Position numbers and translations under genes: made by a program. This document shows positions 31,875 to 43,505 of a DNA stretch of 64,000 nt, piece after piece. Location of the stretch: positions 14,423,989 through 14,487,988 of the forward strand of contig OY726573.1 in assembly GCA_963383645.1 (NCBI GenBank). Reading direction: 5' to 3'. The notes under the pieces are model-generated. The model was not told where the DNA came from. It saw only the letters and a list, made by a program, of their open reading frames with translations, and ran no database searches. The stretch's first letter is position 1; each line of letters begins with the position of its first letter. The stretch comes from Muscardinus avellanarius (lineage: Eukaryota > Chordata > Mammalia > Rodentia > Gliridae).

Positions 31875-31882
31875 AAGGCCCC

Positions 31883-32089
31883 CCCCTTTTTTTTGCGGGT
31901 TTGGGGATGGAATCCAGAGGCATTTGACCTCTGAGCTACACCCCCTGCCCTATTTTTTATTCTTTATTTTTTGAAACAGGGTCTCACTAAGTTGTGGAGG
32001 GTCTCACTAAGTAGCTGGGGCTTTCCGTGAACCACGTTCCTGTCTCAGCCTCCCGAATGCTGGGACTACAAGCGTGCACCACCATGTTT
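31883..32089 (-). mobile_element. B1-dID SINE, group 1, with TSD
   Basis: TSD TAAGGCCCC at about 31874-31882 and 32091-32099. Left-arm end lightly decayed. Confidence 0.9.
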
Positions 32090-32099
32090 TTAAGGCCCC

Positions 32100-32705
32100 T
32101 TCTTAAGTCCCTTCTCAGTGGCCCTGCAGCTGAGCCGAGCAGCCCCTGGTCAGTCCTCCGGAGGAGAAAGGGGGACCCAGCAAGGCTGCGTAACTGATGA
32201 CCTAAAGCCTCAGATAAAGGAAGGGGAAAATATTAAATATAGAAGGTCGGTGCAGAAAGGACGCAGCGCCTGGGACCTGGGCACCCCATTAAGAGCGCTT
32301 GGCAGGCAGGGTGGGGAGGTGTGTGAGGACCCGCCCCACCTTGGAACCTGGGGTTGGAGTGCCCAGCACATGGCCGCCCATCTCTGGAGAACTGAGGGAT
32401 GCAAGTCTGGAAATTCCGGGGGGAAAAAGTGATTTTGATTTCCCCTTGAAAGACTCCTCCACCCACCCCCGGAGATCCCCTTGGCATTTCCTGAAGGCTG
32501 AGTCCCCCTCCCTGCTCCCGTCCTGACCCCCTACTTCTGGGGAGCCCCGTTCTGCTTGGGCGTGCCCTTCCAGAAGCGTTCCGCTCAGACACCGCTGTAG
32601 AGGGCTGGTCCTGCCGGGCTGCGAGTGCCCACTGACTCGGGGACCAGCCCCGCGGCCCCTGGGAAGGGAGCGGACAGGCTAACCCGGGGTCTGTCCCCCA
32701 CACAG
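32100..32705. other. Unique sequence just upstream of the first coding exon
   Basis: No repeat. 32211-32226 holds AGATAAAGGAAGGGGA, a GATA core next to ETS-like GGAA cores. The end is the acceptor of coding exon 1. Confidence 0.4.
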
Positions 32706-32821
32706 GCGATGACTCAGGATGCAGCCAGGGGCCACGACGTGCACAGAAGACCGTATCCAGCACGCCCTCGAGCGCTGCCTGCATGGCCTGAGCCTCAGCC
32801 GCCATTCCACTTCCTGGTCAG
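32706..32821 (+). CDS. PIK3R5: PIK3R5 coding exon 1 (with 13 nt of 5' UTR)
   Basis: The exon follows a pyrimidine-rich tract ending CACACAG at 32705. Coding starts at the ATG at 32719 and runs 103 nt to 32821 (phase 1), followed by the donor GTAGGT. It encodes residues 1-34, ending ...SRHSTSWS. The 13 bases before the ATG are 5' UTR, which means a non-coding exon lies further upstream. Confidence 0.93.
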
Positions 32822-35800
32822 GTAGGTCTGCGGGCTGTGGGGGGCCCTGGACCATTCATGGAAACTGGCAGATCCTGGTTCGAACCCCGGGCGCGTGGCT
32901 TGAGCGAGTCCCTAGACCTCTCACCTGGGTGCCGGCACCCCACTGGGAAAGGAGTCCTAGGTCTGAGAACCTTTGTCTGTTCTTCTAAGATGCCTTCCTC
33001 ATCCCACTCGGGGGGCTTCTTTTCTTCTCTCTCTTTTTTTTTTTAATTTATTTTGGGTGGTACTGGGGGTGGAACCCAGAGGCTTCCTATCTCCGGGCTA
33101 TACTCCCAGACCTATTTTATATTTTATTTGGAAACAGGGTCTCACCCAGTTGCTGAGAGCCTCACTAAGTAGCTGAGGCTGGCTTCGAACCCGTGCGATC
33201 CTCTTGTCTCAGCCTCCCAAGCGCTGGGATTACAGGCATGCGCCACCACGCCCGGCTTCTTTTCTACTCTTTAAGATAGAAGTCTGCTGATTCTAGAACA
33301 TACCTTCTTGCTCCAGGGCCTTTGCACCTGCCACCTGGACCTCCTCTTCCAGTCCACACATAGCTGGTTTCTTCTCAGGTCTCAGCCCAAACGTCACCTC
33401 CCGGGAGCGCTTTCCTGATCCTTAGAATTAGACAGATCTGGGTTCACACTGTCTTTTGTCGGCTGCATGGCATTCTGCAAGCTTCTTGTTCTCTCAGGAC
33501 CTCTCTTGTCTGTAAAATAGCAATAATAACAATCATAACAGGAATGACCTTCCTGAAGAGAGCGTGGGACACTCAGTGGTGATAATATATGCCAAGTCAT
33601 AGCACCATATTGACACATAGTAGGTCCATTCACAGGAGTTTTCCTTCTCGCGTCTTGCCCGGGTTTTGATGGAGCCTACGCTCTACAGAGTATTTTTTTT
33701 TTTTGGGGGGGTGCGTCATTAAGAAAAAGAATATGGAAATAATCTGACTTCATACCAAACCGTATGACCACATGAACACACTGAGCCCCTAACTTTGGAA
33801 AGAGCCCCTGTACCTAAGGGGACGTGGAGCTTAAGTTACCTGACGGGCATGGTCAACCCGCCTCCACCTCGCTGCTCTCTTTCCCCCTCCACATCCTCTC
33901 TTGGGCACCCCTTTAATTTTTAGGGGTTTGCCCTATTGACTTCAGGGGAAACAGAGACTGGCAAGCTAAGCCCGGGGAAGTTGTAGGGATAAAGTGTTCG
34001 TTGTAGCCTTTGAGCTTTCGGTGAATTTAGCTTCCCTGGCTCCATGGCCAGGCGGGCCTGGAAAACTCCAGGACTGTCAGAGACTGGCTCTCCGGGTCTC
34101 AGGGTGGAAGCTCACCATGGCTTTTCTCTGTATTCTTCCAGAAATTTCTGCCTGTGACCGGACTCCCTTGCAGCTCCTAGGTGCCAGCACCTGCTGCAGA
34201 AAGCCAAGCAGGGAAGGCCGTGGGGGGGACGAGCGCCCCCTAGAGGTGCAGGGGCAGAGTCTGGGAACAATCCCAGCTTGCATCTCCAGACCGAGGCTCT
34301 CGGAATAGCAAATAGGTCACTGCGTCTTGATGGGGCTCAGTTCTGTCGAGCCTTGGTCCAGCATTTGTCCACGACTCTTTAGAAAAAAATGTTCCATGCC
34401 GGGCGTGGTGGCGCACGCTTGTCATCCCAGCATTCAGGAGTCTGAGACCGGAGGATCGCGGTTCGCGGACAACCTCAGCTCCTTAGTGAGACCCTCCGCA
34501 ACTCAGTGAGACCCGGTTTCAAAATAAAGAATAAAAAATAGGGCAGGGGGTGTAGCTCGGAGGGTTCCATCCCCAGACAGACCTGCAAAAAAAAAAAAAA
34601 AAAAAAAAAAAGAAAAGAAAAGAATTTTCCAGTGGCAAGCCCCCTTCTCTAAAGCCCCTTGGCCAAGGGTGGCCAACACCGGAACTGACCGCTCCCTCTG
34701 TGGCTCCCTTTCCAGCGGGGCTGTGTCTCAACTGCTGGAGCCTTCAGGAGCTGGTGAGCAGGGACCCGGGCCACTTCCTCATCCTCCTGGAGCAGATCCT
34801 GCAGAAAACCCGAGAGGTGAGGGCAAGTTGGTAATTGAAGGGCAGAGATAGACTGGTCCTGGGTGCTGGGACATAGAGGGTTTCTAGAAAGGGGTGTGCT
34901 CTTTCTAGCGTGAGCCAGGGACCTGAGTTTAAGCACTTCTTAGAACAGACATTGCTTGCAAGTCAAGGTATTGACCAGAATGGAGGGAGAATGCTTAACG
35001 GAATCTCCTTCCTCAAAAGGATCCAAGATGGCCGGGCGTGGTGGCACGCGCTTGTCATCCCAGCATTTGGGAGGCAGAGACTGGAGGATCGCAGTTTGCG
35101 GACAGCCTCAGCTACTTAGCTCTTTCCAACTCAGTGAGACCCTGTTTCAAAAATAAAAAGGACTAAAAAAAAGGGATGGGGGTGTAGCTCGAAGGTACAA
35201 TGTCCCAGGGTTCCATCCGCGGTACCTCAAAAAAGAAAAAAATCCGTAGATGTGCACACCTGTGACCCCAGGACTTGGGAGAATGAGATAGGGGGATCAC
35301 TGGGTAGAGGACAGCAGCTGTGATAACTTAGCGATACTTGGTTTGCGGACATCCTCAGCTACTTAGTGAGCCCTTTGCAACTCAGTGAGACCGTTTAAAA
35401 AATAAAAAGACTAGAAAATAGGACTGGGGGTGTAGCTCAGAGGTACAATGCCCCTGGGTTCCATTCTCTGTACCACACACACACAAAACACAGACATACA
35501 CATACACACAATAGTCAGGGGTATGGTAGCCAATACTTGTAATCCCAGTATTTAATTTGTGTGTGTGTGTGGTAGTGGGGATGGAACCCAGGGGCATTCT
35601 ACTGCTGAGTTATACCCCCAATCCTATTTTTTTTAGTCTTTATTTTGAAACAGGATCTCACTAAGTTGTGGAGGGTCTCACAAGGTTGCTGAGGCTGGGC
35701 GCGAACCTGCGATCCTCCTATCTCAGCCTTCCTAGTGCTGGGATTACAGGTGTGCATCATGCCAGTACTTAAGAGGCCAAGACTGGAAGATCGCAAGTTC

Positions 35801-37218
35801 AAGGCCAGCCTCGTAGCGAGTCCCTATTTCAAAATAAAAAATAAAAAAGGCTGGGAGTGTAGCTCTGAGGCAGAATGCCCCTAGGTTCAATCCTGAGTCT
35901 GAGAAGAAGAAGAAGAAGAAGAAGAAGAAGAAGAAGAAGAAGAAGAAGAAGAAGAAGAAGAAGGGGGAGGGGGAGGGGGAGGGGGAGGGGGAGGAGGAGG
36001 AGGAAGAGGGAGGAGGAGGGGGAGGAGGAGGGGGAGAAGGAGGAGGAGGAGGGAGGAAGAGGGAGGAGGGAGAAGGAGGAGGGGGGAGGAGGAGGAGGAG
36101 GAGGAGGAGGAGGGGGAGGGGGAGGGGGAGGAGGAGGAGGAGGAAGAGGGAGGAGGAGGGGGAGGAGGAGGGGGAGAAGGAGGAGGAGGAGGGAGGAAGA
36201 GGGAGGAGGGAGAAGGAGGAGGGGGGAGGAGGAGGAGAGAGGAGGAGGAGGAGGAGGAGGAGGAGGAGGAGGACACACAGTCGTTGTAGAAGACCATCAT
36301 TCTCTCAGGGTAGAGAGGAGGAACAGTCTAAACTGTAGCCTGCCGAGGTCATCCAACAGATGAGATGGGGGCTCTCTCCGCGCCCCCACCCCTATGAACT
36401 CCAGAACGGGCCGAGAGACCGCAGCACCGTGCCCTCCCCCGTCCTCTCCGCAGGTCCAGGAGAAGGGCACCTATGAGCTGCTCGTGCCGCTGGCCCTGCT
36501 CTTCTATTCTACTGTGCTCTGTGTAAGTCCTGTGGGCCAGGACGGCACGGGAGGGAGGAGGGGAGAGGAGAAGGGAGGCCACCGCCCTGGGGCACAGCCC
36601 ACACACCTCTGGGGACAGCGGGAGGGGCTGTCAAGCTGGGACATGGGTCACTTGAGATGGGCTCAGTCCTCCGCTGTCTCCAGGGCTGCCCTCTCGAGAG
36701 GCCTCCGGTACCTCCGTGTGGCCGCCATTGTGCCTGGCACCTTTACCTCCGTGTGGCCGCCATTGTGCCTGGCACCTTTACCTCCGTGTGGCCGCCATTG
36801 TGCCTGGCACCTTCGGGCTTCAGTGGCGGCACTGCCGTTACAGAATGTCCCTGGGCCTTGAGAGAGATTCCACTGAGAGATTTTCTGATTATTAACCCAG
36901 TGGTCAGTTTCACCCAACGTAACACTCCCTCTACTCACCAGACTGGTCACACCTACTGACTTAACGTTAACCCCGTCTACCTAAATATTAAGCATTTTGC
37001 CGCGCGTGGTGGCGCACGCTTGTCATCCCCACGCTTGGGAGGCGGAGACAGGAGGATCGTGCTCGTTCAAAGCCAGCCTCGCTGGTTTATGAGACCCTGT
37101 TTCCAAATTTAAAAAAATATATAAAATAGGTAACAGGTCTGGGATTGTAGCCCTGGCATATAAGGGCTTCCAGGAACCCCAGTACCACCAAAAAAAAAAT
37201 AATAATAATAAATAAATA

Positions 37219-37254
<36 letters not shown>

Positions 37255-37429
37255 GAGAGGGAGAGACAGAGAGAGACAGAGACAGAGACAGAGACAGAGA
37301 GAGGGGTCTGGGAGTGTAGCCCGGAGGTAGAAGGGTTTCCAGGAACCCCAATACCACTAAAAAAAAAAATAGGGCTAGAGGTGTATCTTGGAGGTAGGAT
37401 GTCCCCGGGTTCAATCCCCAGTACCACAC

Positions 37430-37472
<43 letters not shown>

Positions 37473-39509
37473 AACGAGGCCCTCACAATAGAGATGCCCT
37501 GGGTACCAGCTTGTCCATCCGTAACTCACATCCTGTGGGTAACTTCTAGTTCCTTCCAGCCCTGTCCCGGGACACAGTGCTCCCAGGGAATCCTTGCCCT
37601 GGGCAGAACATCCCAGAAAGAGAGCTGTCGTGGAGTATCAGTGAGCCTTTTCTCACCCCCAGCTCTCCGCCTGCCGCCCCCTCTCCATCCTAGACACCAC
37701 ACTTCCCGCCAGACTCAGATCTCCTGCTGAAGGCGGCCACAACCTACCACCGATTCCTGACCTGGCCTGTCCCCTACTGTAACATCTTCCAGGAACTGCT
37801 CTCCTGCATCGACGCCGAGCTCAAGGCCCCAGGTGAGAGCTGGGGAGGCCGTGCGGGGCCGGGCTCCCGCGGGCAGGATGCTTCCAAGTCGTCTGAAACC
37901 ATCCTTCAGATGTGACCTTCCTTGCCCAGCGACCTTCGGTTCATCTCTGCACACGCTCTGGGTCTAAACCTTGACATCTCTCTTCCATGGTACTCGTAGC
38001 ATCCGATGGCTGAGTCTACACAAGCTAAATGGATGGTAACTCAGTCTTTAAGGGAGCTAGAGCAGGTGTTCAGGGCATGCAGACCCTACCACTTGGCTGC
38101 AGCTCTACTTCAGTTAACTCAGGGGTCTCCAAGGTGGTCCAGGTCAGCCACGGAAGTCCCCAGCATACCGACAGGAGGCCCCGGCTTGTTCTCTTTGCCC
38201 CAGGAGCAGAAGGGCACTTGCATGTGTGGGTTGACTCAGCCAGGCCGGGGAGAGTGGCAGGTGCTAAGTCAGGCTGCCGTGACAAGGATGGACAAGGACT
38301 GGGTATGGTGTGAGAAAACTCGATCCAGTATGATTTACTGGAATGTTAATACATGAAAACCCATTGGATTAATATTTCACGGAATAAAGGCACATGACAT
38401 CTTAACAGATGGCTCAAAGACATTTGGTAAAATTCAGCGCTCTTTAGCCGGGCGTGGTGGCGCACGCTTGTAATCCCCGCGCTTGGGAGGCGGAGACAGG
38501 AGGATCGCGCAGGTTCGAAGCCAGCCGCGCTGGCACAAGAGACCCCGTTTCAAAAATATAAAATAGGTCTGGGAGTGTAGCCCGGAGGTAGAAGGGCTTC
38601 CAGGAACCCCAGTACCCAGTACCACACACACAAAAAAAAAAAATTAAAAAAAAATTCAGCGCTCTTTCCCAATATTCAAAACCCCTCCATATATGGGCAG
38701 CTATTTCCACAGAGGTGTTTTAAATAGGGCAACAGCTCACGGTGAAATACCAGAGACATTTCCTTTAAATACAACTGTTTTTCTCTTTTTGCTTAGGTAT
38801 TTTGCCTATGCAAAATGTAAAATAAGACCATTTCCTCATCTGGGGAAGATGATATTTTAATTATTTAGAGCTCAAACAATTGCTTATCTGTCAAGTCTAA
38901 GAGAATCAGGAGAATGGATAATTGTTTGAGCCGGGCGTGGTGGTGCAGGCTTGTAATCCTAGTACTTGAGAGGCTGAGACAGGAGGATGGCAGGTTTGTG
39001 GCCAGCTTCACCAATTTACTGCAACCCTGTTTCAAAATAAAGAATAAGGGCCAGGCGTGGTGGCACACATTTATAATCCCAGTACTTGGGAGGCTGAGAC
39101 AGGAGGATCGCAGGTTCGAAGCCAGCCTCAGCAGCATAGTGAGGCTCTCAGCAATTTAGTGAGACCCTGTTTCCAAGTAAAATATAAAATAGGCCTGGGA
39201 GTGTATCCTGGAGGTAGAAGGCCCCTGGGCTCCATCCCCAGTACCACACACACACACAAAATAGTGATGGGGGCATAGCTCAAAGGCAGAGTGCCCTGGG
39301 TTCAATCCTCAGCACCACACACACAAAGAATAAAAAGCCGGCCATGGTGGTGCACACTTGTAATCCCAGTACTTGGGAGGCTGAAACAGGAGGATTTAGG
39401 TTCTCAGCCAGCCTTAGGTATTTAGTGAGACCCTGTTTCAAAATAAAGAATAAAAAATAGAGCTGGGGGTGTAGATCAGAGTAGAATGCCTCTGGGTTCA
39501 ATCCCTAGC

Positions 39510-39551
<42 letters not shown>

Positions 39552-42500
39552 TGCTGTAGAAATGGAGTTATTTAGATCCAAGGGTGTTAACTAAGGTTGA
39601 GGGCAAAGGTACTTACTATGTATGTTGTGATCTCATTTTAGTTTTTCCCATTAAAACGTCTACCTGTCCCAGGCCCTGTGTGGTATCGGCGGCATTAATC
39701 GGCATCATTCACACTAATCACACACAGGCTCTAAGTATCAAATCTTATTCCCCAACTCATGGGCCCTAAAACTGCAGAAATGAAGTTTTGTTTGTAAATT
39801 CCTATGGAAAGGCTCATGAATGAATTCCTTCCTCAACCAAAGGCTGATCTGTCTTTCTTCGACCAATCAGTTGATCCATCTGTCTTCCAACCAATCAGCT
39901 GACCTGTATCAGAATACGAATGCTCTCTGCACTGATTTTACATTGCGGAGGGAAGTGGAGGGGTTGAGATGGAGTTAATTGGAGAGCTGGGTCCTGACCA
40001 GGGGTCATGGCGCATGCCCGTAATCCTCACACTTGGGAGGCTGAGACAAGAAGACCACAGCTTCAAGGCCAGGCTCAGCAACTTAGCGAAGCCTTCCGCA
40101 ACTTAGTGAGACCCTGTTTCAAAATAAAAATAAGGGTTGGGGGTGTAGCTCAGAGGGAGAATGCTCTGGGTTCAAGCGCCAGTACTACACACAGACAAAA
40201 AAGAAAAGATTATATATATATCATATATCTTGGCAAAGTCAAGAGAAGATGGCCAGGGACCTTCCACCCATGGCGCCTCCGGGACCCAGTTGCTATGGAG
40301 ACTGTGGCTAGGTGGCAGAGGAAGTGGGCTGGTTATCAAGTCTGGGTGCCTCCCCCTTCTTCCTGACTCCACGCCCAATGGGGTCACCTCCTGCCTGCAC
40401 TCCGGGGGTGGTAGGAAAACCTCGCGTCAGCGTTGCCGGGTCCTGCCCACCACAGCCCTCCTGGACTCAACCCACATGTTTATTGAGTGTTTATTTACTC
40501 TGTGCCCACACTGCGGTGCAAACCACATACTTGCCTGCAAAGAATTAATTTGTAATCCCGAGTGGCGACAGCGGGCATCTTACGTGCAAGTCCCTTTCCA
40601 AAGCACACAGACCTCAAGCACGGCTCTCCCAGCCCACAGCCCTGCGGGCAGAGAGGGAGGTGTGGTAGAATCCCCATTATGGACGTAAGAAAACAGACTC
40701 GGAGAAAGCCAGGGTCCCTCTTCCCAGCCATGAAGTCAAGTGTGAGAGGACCTTGGACCTCGGTACGACAAGAATCTGTTCTCTATTGCTACCTGGTGAC
40801 CTTGGATAAGTTACTTATGTGCTCTGAACCTTCCTGTCGAAAGCAGGGCTTTAGTTGATGATGACACGGACACTCCTCCTTTGAGGAATTTCTCTTATTC
40901 TTTTCTCGTTCAGACACCACGAATGCCTTCCTGCCTTCCTGGTGGCTGGAAGCAGAGTGACCGGAAGTGACCAGGGACAGAGAGAGTCCCCAAGGCCACC
41001 GTCTCAGAGACCCACCTCCTCCAGCCCCAGCCCACCTGTCAAGGTTACCACCTAGTGAATCTATGCAAATCATGAGTCCTCCAGTGGGTTTATCTACTGA
41101 TGAGATCAGAGCCCTGATTCAGTGATTTCATCTCTGAATATTGGTGTGTTGGGAACATCCTTTCTACACATGAGCCTTTTGGCGGATGTTCTAAACCCAC
41201 CCATCCAAGGACCGAGTGTGTTAGCTAGCTTTTCATCACTATTACAAAGATCCGAGATCATTAACTTATAAAGAAAAAAGGTTCACAGTTTTGGAGGTCC
41301 TAGCCCATGCTCTAGTGATCTCCATTGTTTTTGTGGTACAGGGGATTGAATCCAGGGGCATTCTACCTCCAAGCTACATCCTCCAACCCAGCCCTTTTTA
41401 TTTTATTTTATTATTTTATTTTATTTTTTTGGAAACAGGGTCTCACTAAGTTGCTGAGAGCCTCACTCAGTAGCTGAGGCTGGCTTCGAACCCGTGCGAT
41501 CCTCCTGTCTCAGCCTCCCAAGCGCGGGGATTACAAGCGTGTGCCACCACGCCCGGCCTATTTCATACTTTTATTTGGAAACAGGGTCTCACTAAGTTGC
41601 TGAGAGCCTCACTAAGTAGCTGAGGCTGGCTTCAAACCTGTGAGATCCTCCTGTCTCAGTCTCCCAAGCGCGGGGATTACAAGCGTTCGCCACCACGCCT
41701 GGCTTATTTTATTTTTTGAAACAGGTCTTGCTAGGTTGCTGAGAGCCTCGCTAGGTTGCTGAGGCTGTTCTTGAAGCTGCAATCCTCCTGTCTCAGCCTC
41801 CCAAGTCCTGAGATTGCAGGTGTGTGCGACCACTCTTTTTCCCCCCGTTGTTTCGAGCCTGGGCGAGATGGTACATCATGGCGGTAGCTGGGGTGAAGCA
41901 AAGCTACTCCCCTCACTGCTTAGAGGGAGAAGAGAAGAGGAGGATGGAGCTGGGGCCCCACCATCCTCTGGATCTAAGTACCTCCTACTAGGCCCCACCT
42001 CCAAAGGTTCCACTGTCTCCCATTAGCACCACCCTGGGCTCAGCCTCTAGCACTGGGCCTTTGGGGGCAGGTGAGGTCCCAGTGATAGCACCACGGATGA
42101 GTATGATCTGGGACCAGATTGAGAGAGAGAAGTGTCCAGTGACCCAAGCTGCCTGCTGCAGCTTCCCTGCAGAGGGAGAGCACGGCGGAACGGTGATCTT
42201 GGGACCGATTCTATCACCTTCCCTTAGCAGACATGGTCTTTCTAGCGCTACCAGGTAACATAATGAAAACCAAGGCCCATCTGGCTTGCAAGATGCAGGG
42301 AAACTTTTTTTTTTTTTTTTCTGGTTCTGGGCATTGAACCCAAGAGCATTCAATCTCTAAGCTATATCCCTAGTCCTATTTCATTTTTTTTTTTTAATTT
42401 TGAAACAGGGTCACTTTAAGTTCCTGGGTCTTGCTAAGTTGCTAAGGCTGCCTCAAACCAGCGAACCTCCTGTCTCAGCCTCCTAAGTACTGGAATGACA

Positions 42501-43437
42501 GGCCGGTACCACCATGCCAAATGATGTCCCAAGTCCTGAGAGCAATAACCACAGTTTTGGGGGACTTTGCTAGCAAAATAGATATAACATTAACTTTGCT
42601 AGCAGAATAGAGATAATATTAACTAGCCATGGGCCAATTACATAGACTAAGCATGACACAAAAGGTCAGTATCAAAGCAGCGAGGTCCCAATGAACAATT
42701 AGGTCCCAATGCTGGAAAAAACATGGCTGATCTCACAACACACCAAGAAACAGGGCATCAGGATACAGTTTCTTTTTTCTTTTTTATTTATTTATTTTAT
42801 TTTTTATATTTTATTTTTTATTTTTATTTTTTTGGTGGTACTGGGGGTTGAACCCAGGGGCTTTTCTACCTCTGGGCTATACTCCCAGACCTATTTTTTA
42901 TATTTTATTTGGAAACAGGGTCTCACTAAGTTGCCGAGAGCCTCACTAAGTAGCTGAGGCTGGCTTCGAACCTGCGCGATCCTCCTGTCTCAGCCTCCCA
43001 AGCGCGGGGATTACAAGCGGGCGCCACCACGCCCGGCAGGATACAATGTCTAAACCCAGTTCAAAGAGTCAATCTGCAAAAAATTTTATAGGGTCAATGC
43101 CCCCTTCCACATTATAGTTTTTTTCTTCTGATTTTTCCCCAGTGTAAATTTCAATCCATTCCCCTTAAACTCCGCACCCCATAATAAGCCTTGGGGGAGG
43201 CCTGGAAGGGGGCTTGAGGGACATGCTTCAAGATAGGGCTGGGAGCTTTATCTCATGATGTGGTTCTAGGGTCTACTTAGGAACTGTGGGTGTCTTGGAT
43301 AATCAGATGGCCCAACAAGCCCCCAAAACAGCTCCCTCTGGGTCCGGATGTGCCAGGAAGCAAGAGTGTCCTTCTAAATATCCCCCATGAATGTAAAAAA
43401 AAATAAAATAAAAAGTAGAGTAAAAATAGGGCAAAGT

Positions 43438-43505
<68 letters not shown>

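Noticed and set aside
32870..32905. tRNA-like B box (GGTTCGAACCCC)
   Set aside because: No A box or cloverleaf arms around it; the context fits a MIR SINE.
35829..36363. Open frames of 137-162 aa on both strands, rich in Arg/Gly or Pro/Ser
   Set aside because: They are translations of a polypurine tract.
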